This document shows, piece after piece, positions 44,876-57,684 of a stretch of DNA of 64,000 nucleotides. Positions within the stretch are counted from its first letter, which is position 1, and each line of letters opens with the position of its first letter. Where the stretch lies: contig NC_037273.1 in the NCBI RefSeq assembly GCF_000002425.4, positions 6,961,506 to 7,025,505 on the forward strand, given 5' to 3'. The position numbers and the translations under genes are program-made. Below the pieces are notes generated by a model. That model was not told the origin of the DNA. It was given only the letters and a program-made list of their open reading frames with translations, and made no database searches. Source of the DNA: Physcomitrium patens (lineage: Eukaryota > Streptophyta > Bryopsida > Funariales > Funariaceae).

Positions 44876-45651
44876 ATACTCCAAGCGGCAACGGAGGCTC
44901 GGTGCAATCCAAGAGCGACCATGTAGCCGCAGATCAGGCTCGCGAGATCGTACGTCAAGCAGTGCAGGTTGCGGGTGCAGCCTCAGAATCGGCATCCGCG
45001 AAGCTGTCAAATGTGAAGAAGGGTGCCTTCCGGTACCGGGAGTGCCAAAAGAACCATGCAGCCAGCATTGGTGGACACGCCCTCGATGGTTGCGGGGAGT
45101 TTATGCCCGGTGGCCAAGAAGGTACGGTGGGCGCGCTCCGGTGCGCGGCCTGCGACTGCCACCGGAACTTCCATCGTCGAGAAGTCGAAGGCGAAGTTCT
45201 GTGCGAGTGTAAGCGCAAGCCGAAGCCTGGTATGCAACTGGGTGCAGGGATTGTCACACCCCACCAGCTGCCCGGCGGGACCAACACATCTACCCCAATG
45301 GGAGCTCTGGCGCTCCCGCCCAGCGCTGGCGCTATGACACCGTTGACGACGGCTGCATTGAGCGCTGGCGGTCTCACCGACAGCGACGAGCAAGACGACG
45401 GTCTTGGTAACAGTGCCGGTGGCATGATGATATCCATGAGGTCCCCCTCTGCGATCAAGAAGCGATTCCGGACGAAATTTTCGACAGAGCAAAAGGATCA
45501 GATGTGTGCGTTTGCAGAGGAGCTCGGTTGGCGCATCCAGAAACACGACGAAGCGGCCGTGCAGGAGTTCTGCACGACGGTCGGCGTCAAGCGGCATGTC
45601 TTGAAGGTGTGGATGCATAACAACAAGCACACTGTAGGAAAAAAGCCGTAA
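44629..45651 (+). CDS. ZHD: zinc-finger homeodomain (ZF-HD) transcription factor
   Basis: Plant-specific nuclear transcription factor. The ZF-HD domain dimerises and the homeodomain binds DNA. One uninterrupted exon encodes 340 aa, typical of this usually intronless family. Residues 12-29 are Gln-rich and 30-75 Pro/Gln-rich. The ZF-HD dimerisation domain is at about 133-184 (FRYRECQKNHAASIGGHALD, then GCGEFMPGG, RCAACDCHRNFHRRE) with its Cys/His ligands intact. A Gly/Ala/Thr-rich linker with an acidic patch (DSDEQDD) follows. The homeodomain is at about 276-337 (KKRFRTKFSTEQKDQM, FAEELGW, VKVWMHNNK-type helix 3 read as VLKVWMHNNKH), and the protein ends GKKP. All family residues are present, so it should be functional. 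An overlapping upstream ORF precedes it, and GATG repeat clusters lie on both flanks. Confidence 0.96.
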   Translation: MDLGSGRDGTDQQQQQQRGPHQTQQQQQQLPQPQPLASLPTSIPLLLPPALAVSNYHPTPVSVQPQHQQHHEMPGAAKPKLLNTPSGNGGSVQSKSDHVAADQAREIVRQAVQVAGAASESASAKLSNVKKGAFRYRECQKNHAASIGGHALDGCGEFMPGGQEGTVGALRCAACDCHRNFHRREVEGEVLCECKRKPKPGMQLGAGIVTPHQLPGGTNTSTPMGALALPPSAGAMTPLTTAALSAGGLTDSDEQDDGLGNSAGGMMISMRSPSAIKKRFRTKFSTEQKDQMCAFAEELGWRIQKHDEAAVQEFCTTVGVKRHVLKVWMHNNKHTVGKKP

Positions 45652-47520
45652 CCTTCATGACATCTGCAATTCTTGGCAAAGTAGATGCACCTCTTCATTT
45701 TTCTCAGATGTACCTTGATCAACTACGATCCACGCTTCTCCTCCCATGCGGTTGACAAGTCTTTATGCTCAACGACACTCCAAATTCTGCTTACTAAGTA
45801 TCAACCGCCTGCGACATCTTGAGCTTTCACAATCTGCCATGCCGCTATGCATGGCACAGTTGCCGCCTGAGTTCTCAGGAGCCTTGTTAGTTAAAGAATT
45901 TGGTCCACAATAAGATCGGTGGTTGTTTTTCATTCGAATCATTTTGGATGAAGCGTGGATCACTCAGCAGAACTTCCATAGCTGTCGAGCTAGAGTACTT
46001 GTTCAATTGAAACGCCCTGCTGCGTCACTGCTCGGCCAGCTCACGAAGACGATAATGACCCCTGTTTGTAAAGTACTAGAGATTAGCTTCGATTTCGTTG
46101 GCTCAAGTGTAGCACTGGTAGATCAAAAGTACTGTGGGAGTAATTGATAGACTGCTACAATTTCTAGATTAGTTAACATTGAATCACATAAGAGAGATGT
46201 AGTAGCAGCAGCTTGGATTTCATTTCGGTCGATTGCATTGCCAGCATTGGCATCGAAGTCGACATGTTCTAGAGCCCGCTCCTGCGGAGCTGTGAGTGAC
46301 CCACGTGATGCCATATCAGCAACAACGACGCAGCACAATGTTGTCCCAGAGGATCATATCGGGAATCTGGGCTTCATTGTCACATTGTAACGTGGTTGTC
46401 AGAATACTCTCTCCATTTATTTATACCTATGATATTATTTCTTCTTGCTCAATTCCCCCGCCCTTTGAAATACGTTTGATTCATTCTTGCCAGTTTTGAG
46501 ATGTGCATGCGAGACCTCATGAATTTCATTGTGAACGGCGAATAGTGTCAACAGTAAGTTTAATTACCTATTAAAACACATGTCTAGGATCCAGCCGGCG
46601 GAGAGGGAACACAAAATTGAGAGAGCGAGACTGTCATCACGTATAGATCATTCATCGAAGTTAAAAAGACCGTTGTATTTCTAGTGCTGCAACCATGACG
46701 GGTCTCTGATCAACCCCTGTTTCTTTTTATGCACACCACACCTGGCATTCGCCCCGAGAAACTGAACTGGCGCTGAACTTGGGTGTTAACTGGTCACCTT
46801 GATTTAGATCATTACCTGCGGCAGTTCCAAGCAGCAGATTTACTGCCATCCAAATTAGCCTGTGATCTTCACTCGTTGCACGCGGCCTTGGACACGATCC
46901 TGTTGTGTACCGATGCAGTCCCAGATCTTCCATTCCCCCCCCCCCCCCGATTTCACCCACATTCGAAACGTGCTTTCGCGCCCGCAGCTTCGTGCCTGAG
47001 ATCTCCCAGGTCGGCATAAAACTACACGCTTCGTTTGTCGTGGACACGGATCAACAAAGTTCCTGTTCAGCAAGCAGTGATTGCAACCGAGCAGGGTCGC
47101 CGTTGACTCGAGATCGCTCCACGAACTGCACAGAGTCTCGATCCAAGAAGCGCGAAAATATCCGAACCTTATTGTTAAAGTCCATGTGTGCCTCGGATAA
47201 CCTGCGTCGATCGATGCTGCGGAGCCTCAAATTGAGCATCGTTGAATGGAGGAGACGAAAGCTCCTGAGCGCAGACCGGTCGATTATTACACCGATCTCG
47301 ACGAATGCTGGCCTCGATTGCCGCACAAAAACGGCAGTGCGTTGAATTCGGAGGCCGTGGAAGCGCGATTTTGGACGGATCTGCAAAAGCAACAAGTTCG
47401 CCGCATCGATCTCTCGACCTAACAGTAGTAGCAGAAGTAGAAGCAGCTCCTCCACCCCACCCCCACCCCACCGACCGATCCCTCCCCTTTGTCTTGCTAC
47501 ACCCCCCGCCCCCACGCTTT
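45652..47520. other. ZF-HD 3' UTR and unresolved GC-rich DNA
   Basis: Presumed 3' UTR to about 46.5 kb. At 46.7-47.67 kb long ORFs lie opposite each other (plus 46905-47345; minus 47051-47674), which is what GC-rich non-coding DNA often gives. Neither has a recognisable motif, and the minus ORF includes translated GATG repeats. A run of about 12 C is at 46936-46947. Confidence 0.45.
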
Positions 47521-47650
47521 CCTTCTTGGGGGGATGGATGGATGAATAAATAGATACATTAATGGATGAATGTTCATGGATGGATGATTTGTGGATGGAT
47601 GAGGGAATGGATGCGTCATGTTTCGGTTCTTTCGGATGAATACATACTTT
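47521..47650. repeat. GATG/GGATGGATGAATG repeat cluster, right of the ZF-HD gene
   Basis: GGATGGATGGATGAAT and variants (ATGGATGAATGTTCATGG, GGATGGATGAGGGAATGG) over about 120 bases. This is the same motif family as at 40.64-41.70 kb on the other side of ZF-HD. Confidence 0.75.
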
Positions 47651-48612
47651 CATCCAACAAACTCTTCTGCCCAAGAACCTGTTGTCCTCTTATTTTTGCT
47701 TTATTTATTTAATTTTTTTATTTTGAAAATCATATTCTTATTATTTATTTAATTATTATTATTATATTTTAAGGTGCTCATTTAGATAATTGCGGATGCT
47801 TATAAAGTTATGCTATGCAATAATCTTGTTTCTAACAAATTTTTGTGACCTTTTTGAAATAGACTTATTCTTGCAAAAGAAAAGTTCAATAAATACTTTT
47901 TTGATTTTTTTTTCTAAGAGATTTCAGTTGTTAGATGTAAGCCTTCTAAAGTATTAAATATCGGTTATTTTATCATATATGTATCTCAAACTACATTGGG
48001 TCCTCCTATCATTTTTGATGAATGCAAGTAGCTCTTTGAAATGATTTTCATAATTTTCACACAATAAAATAAAATTGTGTGTATTATTCTGCTTACACGT
48101 CAATGTATTAGTAAGCAACTTTCATGCCCCTTTTTGAAATTATCAATTTGAATTTGATTCAACAAGTCCTCTACTTAAACTCTTTTTCAAATCTTTTTCT
48201 ACTTTTGTTGTGTACTATATATATATATATATATACATATATACACTACAAATCTAATTTAAAGCCAATTATTTATTCTTATTCTAATATACAATGTAAC
48301 ATTTAAATATTACGGATTTAGTACAAGATTCTTAATTTGCTGTACACAATAATTTTCAGTCAATAAAGAAACTCATAATTTTTTATTAAGAATATTCACA
48401 AAATTTATTTTAAGTAGTTGAGAAATAATTTAATATACACCTTTACCAAAGAAAATAGCATACTAAAAATAAAATTTGTTTTATAGTTCAAAATATAAGG
48501 CAACCAACAAATTAAAGTTCAATTTCTTGTTGTCAAAAATCAATAAGGTATTGTTTCTATTCTCTTAATCTAAATCCTTATCAATAAAAATATCAACTAT
48601 TTTTATTTACAA

Positions 48613-48645
<33 letters not shown>

Positions 48646-50457
48646 CCCTTAATACTTTAAAAAAATTAAATAAAAACACAAGAGTGCTAACTAAAAGTTA
48701 TGTGGGTTTTGAAAGAGATTTGATAAGACCTTATTATAGTTATTTTATGTTATATACTCTATTAGTAAAAAAACACATCATGGTGCACAAAAATTGTTTC
48801 TTGTTATTCAAATTAATCTCACTTTAAATAAATGATATTGCTAATGTCACCACATTTTTGCTTTTGCCACCACAACTTGCCACTAAAACTTGCTACCCAC
48901 TTAACATACTTCTTTAGTTTAGTTTAGTTTAGTTTATTTATTTATATATTTGATTTCAATAAAAAAAGATATTGTTAATATTTTTAATATATATTGAAGT
49001 GTAATGAAATGGTTTATAAAATGTAGCAAAAAGAAGATTTTGAGTAAAATTTGAATAAATTTTATGAGGTTGTGTTGGTAATAGCAAAAACAATGGTGAC
49101 ATTTGCAATATCCTAAATAAATCTTCACTAAATCCCATGTGAACTCTAATTAATACTCTTGCTTAAAGAAAGCCTTTCTTATAAACAATAAAAGTTGATA
49201 CTCTAGCTGGTAGGGATTAGAAGAGTGGATATATCACCCCTTTATAAATTATCATGGTAATAACTACCAAAATTTGAAGTCATATTTTAATTTTTGATTA
49301 GTAAACTTATAAAAATGTGAATTTAGTTGTAAATATACCATTTTATTATCATTATTTGTTTCTCACTCAAGAAATTAAATTTGAAAAGCAAACTAGAGAA
49401 AAATGTTTATCACAATTGCAATGAACACTCTTTGTCATAATACTTGGTATAAATTTTAAATGAATTATGAATAATGCAACTATTGTGAGGAATTTTTGAA
49501 AAATATACTAAACAAGTCCCGTATTAAAGGTCGAATCTAGATCAAAATAAGATGAAATAATATCAAACCACAAAATTTAATCTAAAAATAAGGCTTACAG
49601 AAGACTAAATATTAATTGAGATAAGACAGATTCTAAATAACATCATAAGTTAACATAATAAAAAACCTTATATTTTAAAAAATGTTCAATTTTATTTTAT
49701 GACAATATTCTTATGTGATTTTTTTCTATAACATCACACTTTTTAGCAAAACTGCATTTTAATACAAATACATATATTAAAACATTCAATAATTGAGATT
49801 CTAAACTAACTCATTATTTTATAACATTTTATTCAAACACCATAGTGAGCCTGTAAATTGTAGCATGTATATACGTTGGAGTAATATGTGGAGAAATGAT
49901 TAAGAACAGAGTTATAAATTGAGGTCCCAGCTAACTTTTCCAACATTTCTCCCGGTAGTCTTGCCAATCAACGGTTGACCTCACAGGGAGATCTGGGCCA
50001 GGAATGGAATATACTTCGAGGCTGCGTCAAATCACCATTGTCTAGGTAATAACTAGAGATTCTTGTACAATTATCTAACTGGAAAAAAGTCCACCGACAT
50101 TAGCAATAATTCCACCATTATATCCACAATGAGATGAAGCATTGACAAGGTCAAATTATTATAATTGCAAAAGTATCAAGTAACATTAGTTCAGAGCTGT
50201 CATGGCAATGGAAAAATTCATGAATAATTAAGTCCAAGAAAAGGGAGGAATAATAATTTGAGCACTTTCAACCGTACATGCATTTCTTTTCGATACATGA
50301 CCACCTAAACTCCGACCTACTGCTAATTATGTGGCTGCGAATCACTGTACAAAAAGCGTATAAAGTTACAACAGGTTTCCCTAACCCTCTTTTCATCTTT
50401 CGTCTTCCTAGCTTCCTTGAACCCAGAGACGAGAACATTTAAAAATCCAATGCACAA
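47651..50457. other. AT-rich intergenic desert, then CDKC 3' UTR
   Basis: No supportable gene. (AT)n near 48216-48240 and a 27-base poly-T at 48619-48645. From about 49.9 kb the composition rises and is probably the 3' UTR of the leftward CDKC gene. Confidence 0.6.
48619..48645. repeat. poly-T tract
   Basis: About 27 consecutive T in AT-rich spacer. Confidence 0.9.
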
Positions 50458-53400
50458 CTAACGTTGTTGCTGCCGGTAATCAGGTCGATGAGGAGAGGGA
50501 GGTTGAAATCCGGAGTGAGATGCTCGGGCATATGCCCCATCAATGTCTACATACTGCGCTGTTGGCTGCATCCAAAAACAGATGAGAAGGATGAAACCTG
50601 ACGCTAGGCAGAAGCAATTAGAACTATTTCACAAAAACTTGAATTCGGTAGAGGCACCAACCCTCAAGATTAAGTGGATAATTTGCCTAGGTTGATGTAT
50701 TACTGTAGATGCCTTTTGATAATATTAAGCTACATCGTAGTTCAAGGATATTCAGGACTAAGAAGAGATACCTGCTGCATGTAATGCTGACCACCATAAG
50801 CAGGAGGCTGAGGTCCACCAGGCATGCCACTGCAGACAAACCGAAAGTTCTATGAGTGCAAAATCTTCACATAAGTGCTTAAAATAGATTGCATCTACTG
50901 CGTTTGAGTCGAGACAACATTACATCAACTAGGGGCATTCAGTTGACTCTTCCCTGAAGTTTGAAGCGTAAGAAATAAACAAACTGATACCCCAATTCAG
51001 TGCACATGACTCCAAAATACTTACCCAAACTGCTGTCCTCGACCACCGACTGGAGGCCCTCTACCACCGCCATACGGACCAGCAGGATAAACCCCTCCAG
51101 CAGGCCCACCGTAGGCGCCACCCCTTCCACCCTGGTGCCCCATGTTGGGAGCTGCAAATCCACCAGGTTGGGCAGGCCCTCCATAAGCCCCGCCAGGTCC
51201 ACCACGGTTAGGTCCTCCATATCCACCATTTTGATTTGGTCCTCCGTGTGGAGGGCGTCCACCTCCAGGAGCTCGGCCTTGATTACTGCCTCCTTGACCC
51301 CTGATATCGGATACAGCTGGTCAGACGTGATACACAGAAAGATACTACAGGTGCAAAGAGGAGGACATATTTTGGCTAGAACCTCAAAAAGTATAGTCAT
51401 GCCGTTGACATTCCAGTACAAAAACCGACATTCCCCTCGACTAAAACAAATTCAGTTGGTCGAAGTGGATGAAAGCGAAACGCTTGTGATCAGCAATACC
51501 TATTGTAATTGTTGTGCTGATTAGCCATGCCATTTGCATGAATTGGTGGCCCAAGGTTGTGTCCAGGTTGATGAGGACCAGGACGTAGAGGTTGTTGCTG
51601 AATTGGTGGCAATCGTGTGTGTGGAGCTGGGTGGTGTAAGACTTTCATGCGTTTTGCCTGCTCCTCTTGCTGTTGCCGCTGTTGCTGCCTCTTCTTCTTG
51701 GTTTGATATTCATGAGAAGCTTCATATTTAGGCAAACTATCACAACCACATCAACTGGTCAATCAACTAACACTGAAAATATCTACGTGTTCGACGTACA
51801 TGACAAACTAAGGTACTAACTTCATGGCAAACCTCGACAGGAACTTCAGTTTCGTAGTCGAGTGACAAACTTTTAACTTCTATCTTTGAATGTCAAATCT
51901 GTTATCGGGAACATTTCTCAAAGTAGAAACACACGAGTTCGAGAATACACAATTATGAGACATATCACTCACCTGCTAGGTTGGCATGGAAAAGGTTCAA
52001 CCCAGAAGTATTCAGCATCCAAAGCATCCTTGGCAGAAATTCGCTGCAGAAACGAAAGCCATAATTGACACGAACACATGACTTAACATTCATAAGCGCC
52101 ATGAAAAAGGGCCAAATATCATGAAAATTAGTTGCAAATTTAATTGCAAAAAATAAATGATGATGATAATGATGACGACGTTCGAACCCAAAACATGCAA
52201 GTAACAAGATGAATCCCGTTATCATACTCACATGATCAGGATCCAACGTTAACATGCGCTCCAAGAGCTCAAGAGCATGTCGGTCAAAACTGCGCGACAG
52301 TTCAGAAAAACAGTCATCAGAAAGCCACAGCGCTAACACACAACAGACTATCCACCTTTAAATGACCAAGAAGTAACAAAGAAAATACGGACGTTTAAGA
52401 AATAGAAAAAGAAAAAGTAAAAAGAAACAGCAAACGTACTGCTTGAAAACATCCTTCACACGGCGTTTCATTAGCCTCTCAGGCTTGAATTGATTGTAGT
52501 AAGGCAACTGGCTGACACGAGGCCAGTTGGTCTCATCTGGAGACCCACAGAGTTCGCAAATTTTCTGAAACTGTTCGCTCTGCAGCCAGCACATGCACCG
52601 CGTTATAGCAACCGAGAAAAACCAACATATTCCAAAATTATAGCATCCAGGAACTAATAATTAGAAGTATACCTAGGAAGTAAACCTAATGGATTTAAAG
52701 AGTGCTATGAAGAATGTCAAGAAATAGACATATAATTAGAACCACTGAGATGAATTATGACAGGAGACGAGGGGATGAAAAATAGTACAAACAGAGTAAA
52801 AAAATAAAAATAAAAAATAAAAAAAGGCTAAATATTATATAGCCTTCTTTGACAAGAAATAATTGTATGAACTAATTTCTCGTTTGGATGAATCAAGACA
52901 AACGAGTTAACGCTATAGTATTTCATTTTACAATCAAATACGCTTGGCACCAGTATCTAGTCTCTTCTCACACAAACATATGAAATGACAAATTTATGCC
53001 TAAGGCATCTAACCTTTCCGTATCCTACACAGTGTAAGAATGTGTTAAACCTGTGTGAATGTCATTTGATCAGGTCAAGAACTACAACCGTGTGTCCTGG
53101 CAATTAGGTGCTATCGTAAGGCTTGCGACCTGGAAGGTATGATAAGTTCATCCAAATCTAAGGCAGAGTCATTAATCCACGTTAACACATTGAAGTTCTG
53201 CGTAACTGAAGAAAGACAACGAGAAGACTCCTTAATCACACCTCGTTCCTTCCGGGAAGAATGGGTTTCCCGTTGAGAAGCTCGGCAAAAATACATCCCA
53301 CTGACCACATGTCCACGGCTGGAGTGTACTTGGTGGAACCCAATAACAGCTCAGGGGGCCTGAAACAGGAAGAAGTGAAATTAGAAAGCCAGGTGACGTG

Positions 53401-55133
53401 CTAGTTGTAGTCTGCTACACATAATAGCGCAATCAATGTCTATACTCCGTCGAATAACTAGAGTACTATACCCCAACAGAAGACATCTAAAGCTCTATAT
53501 GTTTCGGGAGATCAATAGCAGAAATAGAGCACTGATACCTTACCTATACCAAAGGGTAATGACCCGATTAGTCAATGGTTGACCATTCTGGTCGTTAGAA
53601 AAAGACCTTGCAAGCCCGAAATCGGCAAGCTTCAAAATACCGTTGTTGTCAATAAGAAGATTTGAACCTGGAAAAATAACCTCAGAAATTTCAAACACCT
53701 CCGAATGCATTATTTGATTCTAAGCAACGGACAATGAAAGAACGACCTATTCTAAATGAGAAGAACACATGTTTCGACGGAGAAGCTGCTTAACATTATA
53801 CCCTTAATATCCCTGTGAAGAACTTGATTCACGTGGCAGTAATGTAAGCCCGTGAGAAGTTGCTTCATGTAACACTGCAGTGAAGAAGATCCATGTTAAA
53901 ACTTGGAACTGGGCTGTGCAAAACGAGGACAGAAAAGTAAGGAAGGAAACAGAGAGAAAATTCGCTCAAGCAGTGAAGGTTTGATCCCACGAAGTACCTT
54001 GATTTGGGGAATAGAGAAGCGCATCCCAGGCCGATCAGCAAGGCCAGTCAAATCATGGTCCATGTACTCAAACACCATGTAAATAGAGCCTTTGAACTTA
54101 CTCGCATCACCTGGCTTGATGTTGTCCTCTTTCTCAGGACCTGTTCACATCCAAAGACAACTCTTTCACCAAGGGAGAATTTCACACGCTGTTATCGAAG
54201 CACGAATTTCCAGTTGACATTACCCAGTAGTGGTGATTATCAATTTCACATGTGTTAACAAGCAAGAACTGCAAAGCGTCTGTTGCCAACTGCCATTACA
54301 TTTCCTCTGTACACCCAAAATACAACAGCAATAGATAGTTTTAACTATTTACCTTTAGACGTCACAATCTCCTTCAATTTGATGACATTGGCATGTTGCA
54401 ACTTCTTCAAGATCTTGATTTCCCGGATGGCTGTAATTGGAAACTGCATTCGAGAACAGAATTGACTCGTTGAATTCATTTCCCAATCCACAATCACAAG
54501 AACTAATTGCTTAATTACAAATAATATAACCTGTACAGTAGCCCATATTATCAAAGGGGCCTTGTATATCCTGAAACCTCACAAATTAGCTATCACTCGA
54601 GCAGATGGCCTAGTGCAGTATAAATAGCTGATAGCCCTCAATACAAGGATCGCTATGGTTACTCTAATGCATTCTTCATTCCGTTCTTCGAACAGGAGAT
54701 TTCCGGAATCGCCACTCAAGAAGATATGACAAGTGAAATGAGTATATCTTCAGAGCCCAGAAATTAGAAAACACTCTCCACTAACTACTGCTGTACTCTA
54801 CATAATAATAATAAAATCATCATACCCCTTCTTTCTCATTGTCCATACGAACTTTCTTCAGCGCAACAACTTCGCCCGTAACTTTGTCTTTCGCCATGTA
54901 AACTTGCCTGCAAAAGAAAAAGAACTTCCGCAAAATCCTAAGATTTTTTTTGTAGTTGTACATATCCATGAAAAGCAATCCCAAACAAACAAAATAAAAA
55001 GAAGCAAGGAGAGATCACCGCACCCATAAGTCCCCTCTCCAATCTGCTCAATTTTCTCATACACATCAACGCTCCGCGACCCCCACGTTGGAGTCTCGTC
55101 TAGATTCAGCTGCCCAGGCATGGCGCCCGCCAT
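50458..55133 (-). CDS. CDKC: cyclin-dependent kinase C (PITAIRE CDK, CDK9-like)
   Basis: Ser/Thr kinase that pairs with cyclin T as plant P-TEFb and phosphorylates the RNA polymerase II C-terminal domain. 14 exons in transcript order: 55133-55024, 54907-54826, 54443-54353, 54140-53998, 53874-53802, 53667-53544, 53359-53242, 52579-52440, 52289-52232, 52043-51973, 51736-51500, 51300-51025, 50829-50772 and 50565-50458; 562 aa, longer than the about 510 of Arabidopsis CDKCs. The Gly loop is GEGTYG (32-37), the ATP Lys K54 in VVALKK, PITAIRE at 66-72, the catalytic HRD at 162-164 and DFG at 182-184. The T-loop is [14 protein letters not shown] with candidate activating T199. After the kinase domain come a basic [13 protein letters not shown] stretch and a Gly/Pro/Gln-rich tail (about 417-527). 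The upstream in-frame ATG at 55214 would add 27 residues; the start at 55133 ([13 protein letters not shown]) matches the family N-terminus better. Confidence 0.95.
52797..52827. repeat. A-rich low-complexity tract in a CDKC intron
   Basis: AAAAATAAAA-type repeats inside the large intron (52580-53241) between exons 7 and 8. Confidence 0.8.
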
Positions 55134-55707
55134 CCTCGACTCGCACGGCAGAGCCACAGACTTCAGAAGAGCACCTCCAAACCCCCTCCCTCCCCGCCCA
55201 CGAATCGTCAGCACATCGCAAACCCCATTTCCGCGTATCGTCTCACAGCTCCACCCAATTCCTTACTCCCTCGCAAAACCATATCAAAACCTAAAACCAC
55301 AAAAGCACGGACACGCAGGGAAAGCTGCGTGATGTTCAACTGGGTTTTGTGGGTGTCAAGTAAAATCCGCACGGGGTGCATGGCAGGGCGAGGACACGCT
55401 GAATGGAACCCTACAAAACTCGCGAGACGTCGCGAGCAGAGAAGAATTGCGAGGGCGATGGGGCAGAAGCGGAAGCGAGGAGAGCCATGGCGACGAGACA
55501 GACACAGAGACAGAGAGAGTGGCCCCCACCACAACCAGGAACCTGCTCCGATGGTTCTTTGGATCCTTTTACTTTAAAGCCCGTGCTCGCTGCCCGAAAG
55601 TAAAAGTGATGCCGTTTTGTTAATGGGGGTGTTTTGGAAATGTTTTATTTCTTCGAGGGGTAGACGTTTGTGTGTATATGATAGTTATTTACTTGTATTC
55701 ATAAGAA

Positions 55708-55744
<37 letters not shown>

Positions 55745-56454
55745 GGGAATTTAATGTCTAATTTTATTAATTTATTGTGATAAATAAATAGAGAAAAGTG
55801 GTTTTTTTGAAAATTGTTCTACATACTAAAGTTTATTATTATTATTATTATTATTTTAGGATATTTATGATAGGCATAGAAAAAAAATCTTTGAATGTGA
55901 TAATTATTTTATTTTTATATGAATTATTTCTGATTTTACTTTATTTTTAATTAATATTTTTAATATGTATATTACATTATTAAAATAAGTATATTATGTA
56001 CATTTGATGTGTTAAATTGTCACTCTACAATTTGAGAAGATTCAAAGTATTTAAAACTATCATAGTGTATAATAAGAGTGAGTATAAATACTAGTATTGT
56101 TATAAATCATTGATTTACTTACATGCTAAAATTTAGTATTTAAGAATAATTATATTTAAATTTTAAATTTTAAAATTTTAAAATGTTTTTTTATAACTTC
56201 CATACATTGCATAAGGTATCCATCTTTTACGTATCTTTTAAAAAAGAAAAAAACACAATATGCATATGTATCTTGTTAAATTTAGCTAATTTTCTAAATT
56301 TTAAGAATTTATAAACAATCAATATACAATTCCAAATGAGGAACATCACTCCACATTATTTCCTTCATTTACAACTTTACAACTTTTGGAAAAACAAATG
56401 TAATGTGTACCATTCTATCACCTATTACTTACTCGTTATTTAAATAACAAATCA
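55134..56454. other. CDKC promoter/leader, then AT-rich spacer
   Basis: 55.13-55.6 kb is GC-richer promoter and leader of CDKC, with a GACAGAGA-like tract near 55497-55520. The ORFs on either strand here are shadows. 55.6-56.45 kb is AT-rich with (AT)n at about 55714-55743 and (ATT)n at about 55836-55856. No gene. Confidence 0.6.
55714..55743. repeat. (AT)n microsatellite
   Basis: Pure AT run near the edge of the CDKC promoter. Confidence 0.9.
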
Positions 56455-57684
56455 TTAGTCCTTCAATTCCGTTGTCAGATGCATAGGTGGGTCCAGTTGA
56501 ATGTTCGATCTGGTTCTATCTTGCACTTCGTACACCGTGCCAGTGTCATAAGAACAGCCGAAGACAATGAACCTGCCTCGCTTTGTGGGCCTCATAGCTC
56601 TTTCGGTACCATTGGACTGCAGTCTCGTCATGCACCACAGCCCTCCAGGTTCTTTCGACACGTTCCTGGGTTTCGGTACCGTTCAGTTGATGAACGCGGC
56701 GCACCGCTTTGTGTTCTGTTACTCGCTCCGAGAACAGGTAGAGCTTTGCATCATTCTGTATCAGTTGAAATAGGGCGCCTTCTCTTAGGCAGGGGAGTAG
56801 AAATTTGACATTGGGCAACCAAATATCATTGTTTGTGTTGTAGCCAATTACTCTTCCTTTGTCACGGTTCAAGAATGCGATGCAATACAAAACTCCGTCG
56901 ACACATACTCCATTCTGACGCGGATCCGGAGCCCATCGCCGGCCTTGGACGTCATCAAAAAGCGTCTACATCGACGCAGGAGAGTTGAACACCGTTTCTC
57001 TTGAGTGCCGGTCATCAGTTTTTCCCAACACAATGACCTTGTACAATTGATCGGCGGGATTGTACAGCATGTGCAAAAGAGCAGGGAAGCAGCGGAAGTG
57101 CAAGGATGGTAACGTTTTGGTCTTTCTTGTTAAGGGATTGACGACAATCAATTTCTCTTGTTGAACATTTTGTAACATGTTTATGCAAAGGAGGCCGTGG
57201 CTTGCATACAAGGGATATTTGTAAAACACACTAGGTTCCAGCGCAAGGAGATAAAAGAGGTAGCAACTGTCTCCAGGTATTTGTGAGCAAGTGAAAGCAT
57301 GCCCAATGCCAGTTTTCCTGCCTTCCGGAAAAAAGTACATGGGAATTAGTTGTGCTTCATCAGAGCGACGGTTGCCTCGCATGTGGTGAAATGTGTCATT
57401 GTAAATGAGGTCACAAAAACGTCGTAGTGCCTTCCATCAACATGCTTGCTTGTACGAAGCAACATGAGAATGAATTCTAGAATATGTGTGAGAAGAGAAC
57501 TTATTTCACCCTTAGATGGAAAAAGGCTAAGGAATTGACACAAAGTAGATTCGATATCGTGCACAAACTTCAATGTCTTACATGACTGTGAAATCGGTGA
57601 CAAGGATATTTGATCGCTGGAAGAAAGATGGCGAAACAGGAAGGCAATGCTCGTTAGGTTTGCATTGCAAGTTGTATAGAACAT
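56455..57684 (-). pseudogene. broken F-box protein gene (F-box plus kelch/FBA-like C-terminal part)
   Basis: Pieces of one F-box-like protein occur in order in shifting frames on the minus strand. First comes an F-box-like stretch (LLTHILEFILMLLRTSKH near 57450-57500). Next, in another frame, WKALRRFCDLIYNDTFHHMR near 57372-57431, then the long frame to 56966 with VNPLTRKTKTLPSL. That frame is stopped by TAG (56966-56968) but resumes at once as TLFDDVQGRRWAPDP and GVCVDGVLYCIAFLNRDKG. A last frameshift is needed to reach GRFIVFGCSYDTGTVYEVQD, ending at 56455. The phrases NPLT.K.KTLP and DGVLYC resemble plant F-box C-terminal kelch/FBA regions. At least two frame changes and one in-frame stop argue for a pseudogene. 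Unrecognised introns are the alternative. F-box genes recruit substrates to SCF ubiquitin ligases; this copy should not make the full protein. Confidence 0.55.

Noticed and set aside
46905..47674. Long overlapping ORFs on both strands (146 and 207 codons)
   Set aside because: Opposed long ORFs in GC-rich DNA are typical shadows. The minus ORF includes repeat-derived SIHxS peptides and a poly-Leu stretch. No motif.
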